A DNA stretch of 61,953 bases. Origin: JAULUH01 sp032111745 (GTDB lineage: Bacteria > Chloroflexota > Anaerolineae > JAAEKA01). The stretch is from positions 1 through 61,953 of the forward strand of contig JAULUH010000051.1 of assembly GCA_032111745.1 (NCBI GenBank). Direction: 5' to 3'. Shown one piece after another: positions 49,602-58,902 of this stretch (the stretch's first letter is position 1; each line of letters starts with the position of its first letter). A program made the position numbers and the translations under genes. Under the pieces are notes generated by a model that was not told the DNA's origin, made no database searches, and was given only the letters and a program-made list of their open reading frames with translations.

Positions 49602-50573
49602 CTACCCCGTCCGCTCCCCCCGCACATATGGCAACCCCAGCGCGGCCGGCGCGCCCAGCCGCTTGCTGATCCCCTCGTACACGGTCACAATCGTTAGCAC
49701 CACGATGGTGAAGATATACGGCAACATGTTCAGGAACGGCGCCGGAATCGTCGTCCCGATGGCTTGCAGCTTGAACTGCGCCGCATTCACCGCCCCGAAC
49801 AACAGCGCGCCCAGGAAGGCCCGGTAGGGGTTCCACATAGCGAAGATCACCAGCGCAATGGCGATCCAGCCGCGGCCGCCCGTGAGGTTCTCCGTCCAGC
49901 CGGGCGTGTAGGCCAGGCTCAACGCCGCGCCGCCGACGGCTCCCAGCATCCCGCCCAGGATCGTATACAGGTACCGCGTGCGGTAGACATTGATGCCCAG
50001 CGCGTCGGCGGTGGCCGGATTCTCGCCCACGGCCCGCAAATGAAGCCCTGGTCGCGTGCGGTAGATCCAGAAGGAGGCAACGGGTACCAGCAGGAACATG
50101 GCATAGACCAACACATTCTGATTGAACAGCGCCTGGCCCACCACTGGGATCTGCGACAAGCCGGGGATCGCTATGGGCTCGAAGCGCGGGCCTACCAGCC
50201 CTACCAGCGGTGTGCCCCCAGGCCCCAGGCGCTGGCCCACAAAGCTAGCCAGGCCAGTGCCAAAGATGGTCAGGGCCAGGCCGCTGACCACCTGGTCCGC
50301 CCGCAGCGTGATGGTGAGAAAGGCGTGGATCAGCGCCATCAGGCCACCGACCACGATGGCCACAGCCACGCCGGCCCAGGCACTACCGGTGTGATAGGCG
50401 GCGGCAAAGGCCGTCACCGCCCCCATGATCATCATTCCTTCAACGCCGAGGTTGAGGATTCCTGAGCGCTCGGTGAAGATCTCACCGATGGAGGCGTATA
50501 CCAGCGACGCGCCGGCGGCGATGGCGACAGGCAACAAAGTGATCAAGAAGTCGAAAATGGCTGCTAGGTTCAT
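49602..50573 (-). CDS. nucleoside-type ABC transporter permease (BMP-associated, second permease)
   Basis: Inner-membrane permease of 323 residues with about eight hydrophobic segments. It begins as GASLVYASIGEIFTERSGILNLGVEGMM, the hallmark of the BMP-linked permease (YufQ/NupC type, LivH-like superfamily). RAVGENPATADALGINV is the cytoplasmic coupling loop. Last gene of the operon that also encodes the binding lipoprotein, the duplicated ATPase and the other permease. The likely cargo is purine nucleosides, given the divergent adenine deaminase gene. Confidence 0.92.
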   Translation of the reverse strand: MNLAAIFDFLITLLPVAIAAGASLVYASIGEIFTERSGILNLGVEGMMIMGAVTAFAAAYHTGSAWAGVAVAIVVGGLMALIHAFLTITLRADQVVSGLALTIFGTGLASFVGQRLGPGGTPLVGLVGPRFEPIAIPGLSQIPVVGQALFNQNVLVYAMFLLVPVASFWIYRTRPGLHLRAVGENPATADALGINVYRTRYLYTILGGMLGAVGGAALSLAYTPGWTENLTGGRGWIAIALVIFAMWNPYRAFLGALLFGAVNAAQFKLQAIGTTIPAPFLNMLPYIFTIVVLTIVTVYEGISKRLGAPAALGLPYVRGERTG

Positions 50574-50615
50574 GGCATGATCCTGGATTCGTGAGTCGAT
50601 GAGGTCACTTTTGGC

Positions 50616-51743
50616 TCAGGTGTTGGGCTCAACCGCCTGGGGCTGGCTACTGACCCAACGGATGCGGTACTGGGTGAAGAAGTTGCCGCCCAAGACAAAG
50701 AACAGGATGGCCCCCTGCAACACCAGCGCCACCGATGCGGGCAGGCCCATGGTGATCTGGATCTGGTCACCGCCCACAAACAGGCCGGCCAGTAGCACTG
50801 CTACCAGCAGCACGCCGAAAGGATTTAGCCCGGCCAGCCAGGCCACGATGATCGCCGTGTAGCCGTCGCCGATCACGATGCCCTGTTGCAGGCGATGGGA
50901 CACCGCCGATACCTGGCTGAATCCAGCCAGGCCAGCCAGGCCACCGCTCAAGATCATGACCAGCAAGACATTGCGTACTAGGCTGATACCGGCGTAGCGG
51001 GCCGCGCGGGGATTCTCACCGATGACCTTGATCTCGTAGCCCCATCGGGTGCGATCCAGCACGATCCAGATCAGAATCGCGGCCAGAATAGCCAGGCCCA
51101 GACCGTAGTGCACCCGGCCGGTGTCGATGAGCTGGGGCAGCCAGGGCGTATCCTTCAACCGCGGCAGCCAGCCCGCCTCCGGGAAGGGCGCGGTGCCCGG
51201 AAAGCCGAAGCCCTTGGGATCCTTCCAGGGGCCATAATAGAGATACTGGATCCACAGGATCGCCACGTAGTTCAGCATCAGCGTGGTGATGATCTCGTTG
51301 ACCCCCAGAAAGGCCTTCAGGGAGGCAGGGATCAGACCCCAGGCCGCTCCAGCTGCAAAGGCGGCCAGGGCCATCAGGGGGAGCAGGGTCCAGCCGGGTA
51401 GCCCGGGCACGGCCTGGGGCAGGAACAGCGCCACCCCGGCTGCCGCAAATGCACCCATGGCTAGCTGGCCCTCGGCGCCGATGTTCCAGAACAGCATGCG
51501 AAAGGCGATGGACACGGCCAAGCCCGTCAACATCAGCGGAGTGGCCCGCACCAGGGTTTCGCTGATGGCATAGGCGCTGCCGAACGCGCCCTCTAGCATA
51601 GCCCGATAGGTCTCCAGAGGGCTGACACCGGCCAGCATCAGGAGCACGGCACCTGCTAGCAGGGCCAGGACCACCGACAGTATCGGCACCAGGATATTCG
51701 CCGCCCGGGACGGCTCCATGCGTTTTTCCAGTCGTAGCCCCAT
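50616..51743 (-). CDS. nucleoside-type ABC transporter permease (BMP-associated, first permease)
   Basis: Inner-membrane permease of 375 residues (YufP/NupB type) that pairs with the downstream permease. The start is preceded by GGAGGACTAGG and lies three bases after the ATPase stop. LVRATPLMLTGLAVSIAFRMLFWNIGAEGQLAMGA (about residues 64-98) is the family hallmark, and KVIGENPRAARYAGISL is the coupling loop. About nine hydrophobic segments are visible. Confidence 0.92.
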   Translation of the reverse strand: MGLRLEKRMEPSRAANILVPILSVVLALLAGAVLLMLAGVSPLETYRAMLEGAFGSAYAISETLVRATPLMLTGLAVSIAFRMLFWNIGAEGQLAMGAFAAAGVALFLPQAVPGLPGWTLLPLMALAAFAAGAAWGLIPASLKAFLGVNEIITTLMLNYVAILWIQYLYYGPWKDPKGFGFPGTAPFPEAGWLPRLKDTPWLPQLIDTGRVHYGLGLAILAAILIWIVLDRTRWGYEIKVIGENPRAARYAGISLVRNVLLVMILSGGLAGLAGFSQVSAVSHRLQQGIVIGDGYTAIIVAWLAGLNPFGVLLVAVLLAGLFVGGDQIQITMGLPASVALVLQGAILFFVLGGNFFTQYRIRWVSSQPQAVEPNT

Positions 51744-51746
51744 GGC

Positions 51747-53330
51747 CTAGTCCTCCGTGATCACTTCGCCGGCCATCATCAAGCCCAGCTCCTCACGATT
51801 GGCATCCTGGGCCGGCAGGATGCCCATGACCTTTCCTTCGAACATCACCGCAATGCGGTCGCAGATGGTCAGCAGCTCGTCCAGATCCTCGGAGACCAGC
51901 AGAATCCCCGCGCCCTTGGCTCGCTGCTCCAATAGCGTGCGCTGGACGCTTTCCGTAGCCCCCACGTCCAGGCCGCGTGTCGGGTTCACCGCCACCAGCA
52001 GCCCCCGGCCGGCGGTGATCTCCCGGGCCAGGATCACCTTCTGCAGGTTGCCGCCCGATAACAGCCGCACCGGCCGCTCCGCGCTGGGCGTGGTGATCTG
52101 GAAGGCCTGGATCAGCCGGTCGGTGAACAGCCCGATGGACGTGCGGTTCAGGAACGGCCCGCGCGACAGGGGCGTCTTGCGGTAATCCTTCAGGATCAGG
52201 TTGGAGCTCACCGGCAGGTTGCCCACCAGCCCGGTGCCCAGCCGGTCGGCGGGCACGTAGCTCAGGCCCTCGTCGATGATCTGGTGCGGCGTGTGGTTGG
52301 TCACGTCCACCAGCTCGCCATCCGCCCCACCCTCGCGCACCAGCACCTGGCCCTTGGTCACCTTGCGCAGGCCGGTGAGGGTGTGGGCCAGCTCGCGCTG
52401 CCCATTGCCCGCCACGCCGGCAATGCCCAGGATCTCTCCCACGTGCACCTCCAGGGTCACGCCGTTCAGCGCCGGCAGGCCCTTGTCGTTCAGCGCGTGG
52501 ACATCGCGTGCCGCAAACAACACGTCGCTGCGCACCGCGTCGGTAACGTGCGGCTCGAAGGGAGGCTTCTCGATCCGGAACAGCACCGTGCGCCCTACCA
52601 TCAGCCGTGCCAGTTCGGCCTTGCTGGTGCCGGCCGTGGGCAACGTCGCCTCCACCCGGCCCCCACGCAAGACCGTGACCCGGTCGGCGAAGCGCGTCAC
52701 CTCGTCCAGTTTGTGGCTGATGAAGATCACGGCCTTCTGCTGCGTGTTGCTCCCCTCGTGCTCGATCATGTGGCGCAGGGTCAGGCCCAGCTCTTCCGAC
52801 TCCTGGGGCGTCAGCACCGCCGTGGGCTCATCCAGGATCAGGATGTCGGCCTTGCGGTAGAGCATCTTCAGGATCTCCACCCGCTGCTGCTCGCCCACAC
52901 TCAGCTGCCAGATGTAGGCGTTGGGATCCACCGTCATCTTGTAGTGGTTCCCCAGCTCCTGAATCTCCTGGCCGGTCCGTTTCATGTCCAGCCTGAAGGC
53001 CGGGTCCTTGAGCCCCAGGATGACGTTCTCGGCGACCGTCTGCGTGGGCACCAGCTTGAAATGCTGGTGCACCATGCCAACACCCAGGCTGATGGCGTCC
53101 TTGGGCGAGCGGATTTGCACCGGCTGCCCATGCAGCCTGATCTCGCCGGCATCGGGCTGGTACAGCCCGGCCAGGATGTTCATCAACGTGGATTTGCCGG
53201 CCCCGTTCTCGCCCAGCAGGGCATGGATCTCCCCCGGGCGCACTTCCAGGTCGACGGAGTCGTTAGCCAGAACGCCGGGGAACTGCTTGGTGACGCCGCG
53301 CATCTCGACGGCGAGGGGAGTCGTTGTCAT
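51747..53330 (-). CDS. nucleoside-type ABC transporter ATPase with two nucleotide-binding domains
   Basis: Cytoplasmic ATPase of 527 residues made of two ABC domains in one chain, as in ribose and BMP-type importers. The first half is complete: GENGAGKSTLMN (Walker A, ~42-53), LSVGEQQRVEILK (signature) and ILILDEPTAVL (Walker B). The second half has a degenerate Walker A (GIAGVAGNGQRE), LLSGGNLQKVILAREI and LLVAVNPTRGLD. The start at 53330 is the last in-frame ATG before the ABC fold; a frame reaching 53450 covers a hairpin region and is rejected. Confidence 0.93.
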   Translation of the reverse strand: MTTTPLAVEMRGVTKQFPGVLANDSVDLEVRPGEIHALLGENGAGKSTLMNILAGLYQPDAGEIRLHGQPVQIRSPKDAISLGVGMVHQHFKLVPTQTVAENVILGLKDPAFRLDMKRTGQEIQELGNHYKMTVDPNAYIWQLSVGEQQRVEILKMLYRKADILILDEPTAVLTPQESEELGLTLRHMIEHEGSNTQQKAVIFISHKLDEVTRFADRVTVLRGGRVEATLPTAGTSKAELARLMVGRTVLFRIEKPPFEPHVTDAVRSDVLFAARDVHALNDKGLPALNGVTLEVHVGEILGIAGVAGNGQRELAHTLTGLRKVTKGQVLVREGGADGELVDVTNHTPHQIIDEGLSYVPADRLGTGLVGNLPVSSNLILKDYRKTPLSRGPFLNRTSIGLFTDRLIQAFQITTPSAERPVRLLSGGNLQKVILAREITAGRGLLVAVNPTRGLDVGATESVQRTLLEQRAKGAGILLVSEDLDELLTICDRIAVMFEGKVMGILPAQDANREELGLMMAGEVITED

Positions 53331-53433
53331 GGTTAGCCTGTTGCGATCAGAGCCTGTGGCTGGTCTTAGGCCAGAGATGTGAGCTTCGGGACGGAAGTCG
53401 GGTATTTCAGCGGACTTGGGTCGCCAAATGTGG

Positions 53434-53479
53434 CGACAGTCCCGTCGCACGCGTCCTAAGCGTCTGGGCGGGACTGTCG
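53434..53479. terminator. hairpin between BMP lipoprotein gene and ATPase gene
   Basis: An 11-bp perfect inverted repeat (53434-53444 with 53469-53479) with a 24-nt loop. As in the aap operon, it sits between the binding-protein gene and the membrane/ATPase genes and may lower read-through. Confidence 0.5.
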
Positions 53480-53543
53480 TCCCTTGGCATAGATAGAGAG
53501 CCAGGCCTCTGAGGCAGGCCCATGCTCATGGCAAGCCTGGAAA

Positions 53544-55781
53544 CTACTGCGGGATCTCGCCTTGCACGCCTTCGACCAGCCAGTCGAAGGCCAGCTTCTG
53601 CTCGTCGGTCATGGCCTGGCCGGCCGGAATGCGCTCGACGCCCTGGTTGTCGTTGATAGGTCCTTCGAAGACGTCAAACTCGCCCGCCACGATGCGCGCC
53701 TTCTCCTGCTCCACCAGGTCCTTCACGTCCTGCGGCACGAAGTCGGCGATGGGCGCCAGCTCCAGCATCCCTTCCTTCAGGCCCCACCAGACCGGCGTGT
53801 TGTTCCAGGTGCCATCCATGACGTCCTGCACTGCCTGGGTGTAGTACACATTCCAGTTCCAGATCGGCGCTGTCAGCAGGGCATCCGGCGCCTGGTCCGC
53901 GCTCACCGCGTTGTAGCCGATGACGTAGGCGCCTCTCTCCTGGGCCAGTTTGTCCGGCTCAGTGCTGTCGCTCTCGCGAGCGATGACGTCGGCGCCGGCG
54001 TCCAGCAGCGCCTGGGCCGCCTCGCGCTCCTTGGGCGGATCGAACCAGCTGAAGATCCAGATGGGCTGTACCGTCGCCTCGGCGTTTACCTTCCGCGCGC
54101 CCAGGGCGAAGGCGTTCATGTTGCGCACCACCTCCGGGATCGGATAGGGCGCCACATAGCCCAGCTTGTTAGATTCGGTCGTCGCACCGGCAACCAGGCC
54201 GGCCAGGTACCAGCCCTGGTAGCCACGGCCGTCGTAGATGCCTACGTTGTCGGCCGTCTGGTAGCCGGTGGCGTGCAGGAAAACGGTGTCCGGGTAATCC
54301 TGCGCTACCTCGATCACGCTGTCCATATAGCCGAAGGAGGTGGCGAAGATGGGGTTGTACCCCTTCTCGGCGTAGTCACGGATCACCCGGGCGGCATCCG
54401 GCCCCTCGGGCACGGATTCCGAGATTGCCGTCTCCACACTTAGCGCCTCCGCCATCTTGAGCCGGCCCTGATCATGTGCGTAACTCCAGCCCAGGTCGCC
54501 TACGGGACCCACGTAGACGAAGGCCACCCCGGGCTGGTCACTGGCTTTTGGGAGGGCAGCCACTCCCAACATGGCGCCCGGTGCAGGCTCACCCTGCAGG
54601 GGCTGCTCCAGCTGTTTGCTGGGCTCCAAATCTCCCTTCACGCCCTCAATGAAGAAGTCCATAGAGAGCTTCTCCCCAAGGGTCATGCACTTGCCCTCCG
54701 CCAACACCTCCGTGCCGTCGGCCGCGTTCAGCGGGCCGCAGAAGATGTTGAAGTTGCCGTCGATCATGTCCTGCTTGCGCTGCTCCACCAGCTGCTTGAC
54801 GTCGTCGGGCACCAGCGGGCTCAAGGGGGCCAAGTCGAACGTGCCATCTTTCAAGTGGCCGTAGAAGGACTCGCTCTCGTAGGTTCCCTCCTGCACGCGC
54901 TTGACGATGTCCACGTACTTGGGACCCCAGTTCCAGATCGGGCTGGTCAGCACGGTCTCGCCCACGAACATGGCCATGTCGCTGTCGTAGCCGATGGAAT
55001 ACGCACCGCGATCCTCGGCAGCCTTCTGAGGCTCGGTCGTGTCCTGATGCTGCGCTATCACATCGGCGCCCTGGTCCAGCAGCGCGTCGGCCGCCTCTTT
55101 CTCCTTGGGTGGATCGAACCATGTGCTGGTCCAGACCACCCGTACCTCGGCCTCCGGGTTAGCCTCGCGCACACCCTGGGTGAAAGCGTTGATGCCGCGG
55201 ATCACCTCGGGGATGGGGAAGGCGGCCACGTAGCCGATCACATTGCTCTCGGTCATGCTGCCGGCCACCAGGCCGCTCAGGTAGCGCGCCTCCTCGATGC
55301 CGCCGAATACGGTCGAGACGTTGGGTGCGGTTTTGAAGCCCGAGATGTGGACAAACCAGGTGTTAGCGAACTCCTGAGCCACGTTGATCGTGGGATCCAT
55401 GAAGCCGAAGGAGGTGGTGAAGATCGGGTTGTAGCCCTTCTGCGCCAGGTCGCGGATCACGCGCTCGGCGTCGGGTCCCTCGGGCACGTTCTCGACGAAA
55501 GTGGTCTCAACGCCCAATTCTTTCTCCACCATCAGGCGGGCCTGGTCGTGGGCCCAGCTCCAGCCCAGGTCGCCGACAGGTGCTACGTAGACGAAGCCCG
55601 GCTTGACCTGCGCCGCGGCGGGTTCCGGCTCCTCAGCCGCAGGCGGCTCGGTTGCCGGCTGTTCAGCCGGGGGCTGCTCGGCCGGAGCCGGGCTAGCAGG
55701 GGCCGGGCAGGCGGTAGCCACCAGGCTGACCAGCACCAGCACGGCTAACAAGACGAACCAGCGGGTTGAAAGGTGTCGCAT
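53544..55781 (-). CDS. double-headed BMP-family substrate-binding lipoprotein
   Basis: A 745-residue lipoprotein, about twice the usual BMP (Med/TmpC) length. The signal peptide ends at LVATAC (Cys25), then an Ala/Pro/Glu-rich linker (~26-58). Two full BMP domains follow in tandem (about residues 60-400 and 425-745). Each has VYV-x-PVGDLGWS-x-AHDQ, VPEGPDA-x-RVIRD, KGYNPIF-x-TSFG-x-MD, GLVAG-x-TES, WFDPPKE and APIWNW or SPIWNW motifs, so both look able to bind ligand. The start is preceded by GGAGGAGATG. The cognate permeases and ATPase follow; the ligand is probably a nucleoside. Confidence 0.93.
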   Translation of the reverse strand: MRHLSTRWFVLLAVLVLVSLVATACPAPASPAPAEQPPAEQPATEPPAAEEPEPAAAQVKPGFVYVAPVGDLGWSWAHDQARLMVEKELGVETTFVENVPEGPDAERVIRDLAQKGYNPIFTTSFGFMDPTINVAQEFANTWFVHISGFKTAPNVSTVFGGIEEARYLSGLVAGSMTESNVIGYVAAFPIPEVIRGINAFTQGVREANPEAEVRVVWTSTWFDPPKEKEAADALLDQGADVIAQHQDTTEPQKAAEDRGAYSIGYDSDMAMFVGETVLTSPIWNWGPKYVDIVKRVQEGTYESESFYGHLKDGTFDLAPLSPLVPDDVKQLVEQRKQDMIDGNFNIFCGPLNAADGTEVLAEGKCMTLGEKLSMDFFIEGVKGDLEPSKQLEQPLQGEPAPGAMLGVAALPKASDQPGVAFVYVGPVGDLGWSYAHDQGRLKMAEALSVETAISESVPEGPDAARVIRDYAEKGYNPIFATSFGYMDSVIEVAQDYPDTVFLHATGYQTADNVGIYDGRGYQGWYLAGLVAGATTESNKLGYVAPYPIPEVVRNMNAFALGARKVNAEATVQPIWIFSWFDPPKEREAAQALLDAGADVIARESDSTEPDKLAQERGAYVIGYNAVSADQAPDALLTAPIWNWNVYYTQAVQDVMDGTWNNTPVWWGLKEGMLELAPIADFVPQDVKDLVEQEKARIVAGEFDVFEGPINDNQGVERIPAGQAMTDEQKLAFDWLVEGVQGEIPQ

Positions 55782-56086
55782 ACATCTCCTCCTGACTGAA
55801 GTGGTAGCAGCCGGCGGCGCTTGCCGTTAGGACTATGGGCGCCGCAGCGGCCTGAACCCGGTTGTGGTGGTGAGGCACGATATCTAGCCCAGCCACCGGC
55901 AATCCAGTTTCATGCCGCTTAAGCGATAGTTTCTCTAGTTTAGCACAAGCTTGCGTATCGCACTATGACCTGAATCATATCTAGCGTAACCACCGGAACT
56001 CATGATAGACGCGATCTTGGTTTGGTGGTACAATGATAGCGACAACGTAGGTTGCGTGCATGGGTCAGCGGCCCGGGAGATCGTTC
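55782..56086. other. divergent promoter region of the BMP operon and adenine deaminase
   Basis: A 305-bp region between divergent genes. A candidate promoter for the deaminase is TAGACG (56006-56011), 17 bp, TACAAT (56029-56034). A TAAACT -10-like element for the BMP operon is read on the minus strand near 55938. No purine riboswitch consensus was recognised. Confidence 0.45.
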
Positions 56087-57826
56087 ATGAACCTGCCTGA
56101 AATCATTCGTGTGGCGCGGGGTGACGCGCCGGCGGAGCTGCTGTTGCGCAACACCCGGCTGGTGAACGTGTTCGCCGGTGAGATCGAGAACGCGGACATC
56201 GCCATTGCCGGCGGTCGGATCGCTGGCGTAGGTCCTGGCTACACCGCCATGGACGAGATCGATCTGGCGGGCGCCTTCGTGGCTCCCGGCTTCATCGACG
56301 CCCACGTCCACGTCGAGAGCTCGATGGTTACCACCACCCAGTTCGCCCGTGCCGTCCTTCCCCGCGGTACTACCACGGTGGTCACCGATCCCCACGAAAT
56401 CGCCAATGTCCACGGCCTGCAAGGCATCCACTACATGCTGCACGCCGCCGCCCACACCCCGCTCAGCGTCCTGGTCAACGTCCCGTCCTGCGTCCCCGCT
56501 ACCACCATGGAGACCGCCGGTGCCGCGCTCACTGCGCAAGACCTGGCAACCCTGCTGGAAGAGCCCGGCGTGCTCGGCCTAGCCGAGATGATGAACTACC
56601 CCGGCGTCGTCGCCGGCCAGCCCGAGGTCCTGGCCAAGCTGGACGCCTTCGCCGGCCGCGTGGCAGACGGCCACGCCCCCGGCCTCGCCGGCCAGGCCCT
56701 CAACGCCTACGTGGCCGCCGGCATCGGCTCCGACCACGAATGCACCACCGTGGCCGAGGCCGCCGAGAAGCTGCGCCGCGGCATGGTCATCCTCATCCGT
56801 GAGGCCACCAACGCCCATAACCTGGAGATGCTGCTGCCCCTGGTCAACCCCCGCAACAGCCGCCGCTGCTGCTTCTGCACCGACGACCGCCAACCCCACG
56901 ACCTTCTGGACCAGGGCGGCATCGACTATATGGTGCGCACTGCCATCGCTCGCGGCCTCGATCCTGTCACCGCCATCCAGATGGCCACCCTCAACCCCAG
57001 CGAATGGTTCCGCCTCCACGACCGCGGCGCCATCGCCCCCGGCCGCCGGGCCGACCTGGGCGTCTTCGATGACCTGCAGCGACCGCACCCGCGGCTGGTC
57101 TTCGTGGCCGGCCAGCTTTTGGCCAGAGACGGGGCCATGGTTGCAGACCTGCCACCGGCGCCCCCCTGGCCCCTGCCGGCATGTATGGCTATCGCCTGGG
57201 ACCAGGTAGACCTGAGCATTCCCGCCCAGGGGCCTCGAGCTCGCGTGATCGGCGCCGTGGAGGGGCAGCTGGTCACGGAGCACCTGGTCATGGACGTGAA
57301 GCAGGTCGATGGCCTGGCCGTGGCCGACCCTGCCCGCGACATGCTTAAGATCGCCGTGATCGAGCGCCATCGGGCCACCGGCAACGTCGGCAAAGGCTTC
57401 ATTAAGAACTTCGGCCTGCAGCGCGGCGCCCTGGCCTCGTCCATCGCTCACGACCACCACAACCTGGTGGTGGTGGGAGCCGACGATGCCAGCATGCTGA
57501 CCGCCGCCCACGCCGTGGCCGCCATGGGCGGCGGCCAGGCCGTGGCCGACGGCGACGAGGTCCTGGCCCGCCTCCCCCTTCCCATCGCCGGCCTGATGTC
57601 CGACCAGCCCATCGAGCGCGTGCGCCAGCAGTTCGACGCTGTGCTGGCGGCCGCGCAGCAGCTGGGCTCATCCCTGCATGATCCCTTCATGGCCATGAGC
57701 TTCATGGCCCTGGAGGTCATCCCGCATCTGAAGATCACCGACCTGGGATTGGTGGATGTAGACGAGTTTCGACTGGTCTCGCTGTTCGCGGAGGAAGGGG
57801 TGTCGATTCAAGGTAAGCGATCATAG
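56087..57826 (+). CDS. ade: adenine deaminase
   Basis: Amidohydrolase of 579 residues that converts adenine to hypoxanthine. The ATG at 56087 has GGGAGATCG upstream; a longer frame opens at 56060. The metal ligands sit in GFIDAHVHVESSM (HxH, ~residues 65-77), AEMMNYPG, GSDHECTT (His) and CFCTDDRQPHDLL (Asp). The C-terminal KIAVIERHRATGNVGKGF and AHDHHN region is typical of Ade proteins. Divergent from the nucleoside-type importer; its product can feed Hpt, which is encoded elsewhere in the window. Confidence 0.95.
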   Translation: MNLPEIIRVARGDAPAELLLRNTRLVNVFAGEIENADIAIAGGRIAGVGPGYTAMDEIDLAGAFVAPGFIDAHVHVESSMVTTTQFARAVLPRGTTTVVTDPHEIANVHGLQGIHYMLHAAAHTPLSVLVNVPSCVPATTMETAGAALTAQDLATLLEEPGVLGLAEMMNYPGVVAGQPEVLAKLDAFAGRVADGHAPGLAGQALNAYVAAGIGSDHECTTVAEAAEKLRRGMVILIREATNAHNLEMLLPLVNPRNSRRCCFCTDDRQPHDLLDQGGIDYMVRTAIARGLDPVTAIQMATLNPSEWFRLHDRGAIAPGRRADLGVFDDLQRPHPRLVFVAGQLLARDGAMVADLPPAPPWPLPACMAIAWDQVDLSIPAQGPRARVIGAVEGQLVTEHLVMDVKQVDGLAVADPARDMLKIAVIERHRATGNVGKGFIKNFGLQRGALASSIAHDHHNLVVVGADDASMLTAAHAVAAMGGGQAVADGDEVLARLPLPIAGLMSDQPIERVRQQFDAVLAAAQQLGSSLHDPFMAMSFMALEVIPHLKITDLGLVDVDEFRLVSLFAEEGVSIQGKRS

Positions 57827-57881
57827 AAAGTGAACCGGTCTTCGTTCAACAGGTTAGAACCTGAGGGAGGCTCAGGGTGGC

Positions 57882-57906
57882 GCCGGACAGGCTGATGCCG
57901 GCTTTT
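57882..57906 (+). terminator. possible terminator after ade
   Basis: A short GCCGG (57882-57886) and CCGGC (57898-57902) stem with TTTT at 57903-57906. The stem is only five pairs, so the call is tentative. Confidence 0.35.
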
Positions 57907-57978
57907 GCCCTGGGCACCGGCGGGTTAAGGGGCTTGACACCTGGTCTTCATTAAATCGTGCCGCTAAGGAGGAAAGTC

Positions 57979-58581
57979 ATGAGCCACCATCGCATCCGTC
58001 GTGTCTACCCTGCTGTCATAGCATTCGTGTTGGCGGCGCTGTTGGCGGGGGTTGCCCTGGCCGCAGGGGTGATCTTGCTGGGTTACCAGATCACCTTCGT
58101 CAGTGCCACCCAAAGCGGCAATCTGAGCACCTGGACCTATAAGGTGGAATATGTGGGGCCGGACAAGTACGAGCTCAGCCACTGGACCCTGGAGGTCTGC
58201 CCGGATTACTCGTACGTCTCGCAGACCAACGAGCTCAACTGCCAGGATACGTTCGGCAAAGACCCTACCACGGGGCTCTACGGTATCAAGTGGGAGGACT
58301 GCACTCCCCAGATCGGTCCCGACCACCCGGGCCCCTACTTGTTCTCCGTGACCCTGTCCCGCATGGCGCCCCCTCTGAAGGAGGACGTGCCCGTCAGCGT
58401 CAAGGCCGGCCAGAACGAGGCCACCGGTTTGATTACCGGTCCCTCGTGCTCGCCCAACGCCATTGGCCTGCGCAACTTCCAGGCCAACACCGTGCTGCCA
58501 TCGCTGGCTGCATTCATCCTGGCGGCGATTGTCCTGGGCGCCGGTATCGTCCTGTGGCGCCGGCGGGCTTCGGTCGCCTGA
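57979..58581 (+). CDS. secreted protein with C-terminal membrane anchor
   Basis: A 200-residue exported protein. The ATG at 57979 follows AAGGAGGAAAG; a longer frame at 57958 is rejected. A signal peptide (residues ~10-29) precedes a Cys-containing extracellular domain of about 130 residues (LSHWTLEVCPDYSY, four Cys in all) and a C-terminal hydrophobic helix with an RRR stop (LGAGIVLWRRRASVA). No LPxTG or PEP-CTERM sequence is seen, although NTVLPSLAAF precedes the helix. The function is unknown; a surface-exposed or exosortase-like substrate is a possibility. Confidence 0.75.
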   Translation: MSHHRIRRVYPAVIAFVLAALLAGVALAAGVILLGYQITFVSATQSGNLSTWTYKVEYVGPDKYELSHWTLEVCPDYSYVSQTNELNCQDTFGKDPTTGLYGIKWEDCTPQIGPDHPGPYLFSVTLSRMAPPLKEDVPVSVKAGQNEATGLITGPSCSPNAIGLRNFQANTVLPSLAAFILAAIVLGAGIVLWRRRASVA

Positions 58582-58902
58582 GACTGTAGCCCGCACGGTG
58601 AGCTGTCCAGCCACCTGCGCGGCGTAGGGATCGCGGAACGGGGTAGGTCCGCTGTGGTACCGGACCTACGGGCGGAATGGCTCTAGTCTGCCCCAGCGAT
58701 TGGGATTGCCCGGCGGATTGGTTTTTCGCGCCTGCGCCTGATCGAGAGGCCATGGGTCCATCGCTTCGGGAAACTACACCACTGTTTTTCTTTATGGACT
58801 GTGCTATTCTACCCTCGCAGGCCCGCCGCGTCGGTTTCGCTTGCGATGCATGAATGTGCGTGGGCCGGTCACCGAATCCCCGGATGTTGAGGAGTGCAGA
58901 CC
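58582..58902. other. intergenic region with hairpin, upstream of the dehydrogenase lipoprotein
   Basis: A 321-bp stretch. It contains a 9-bp perfect hairpin, GTAGGTCCG/CGGACCTAC, at 58643-58651 and 58661-58669, which may end the preceding transcript. A TATTCT -10-like box lies near 58802 without a good -35. Nothing else is recognised. Confidence 0.45.

Noticed and set aside
57840..57978. c-di-GMP riboswitch before the secreted protein gene
   Set aside because: Hairpin-like GC-rich sequence is present but none of the conserved GEMM motifs was found.
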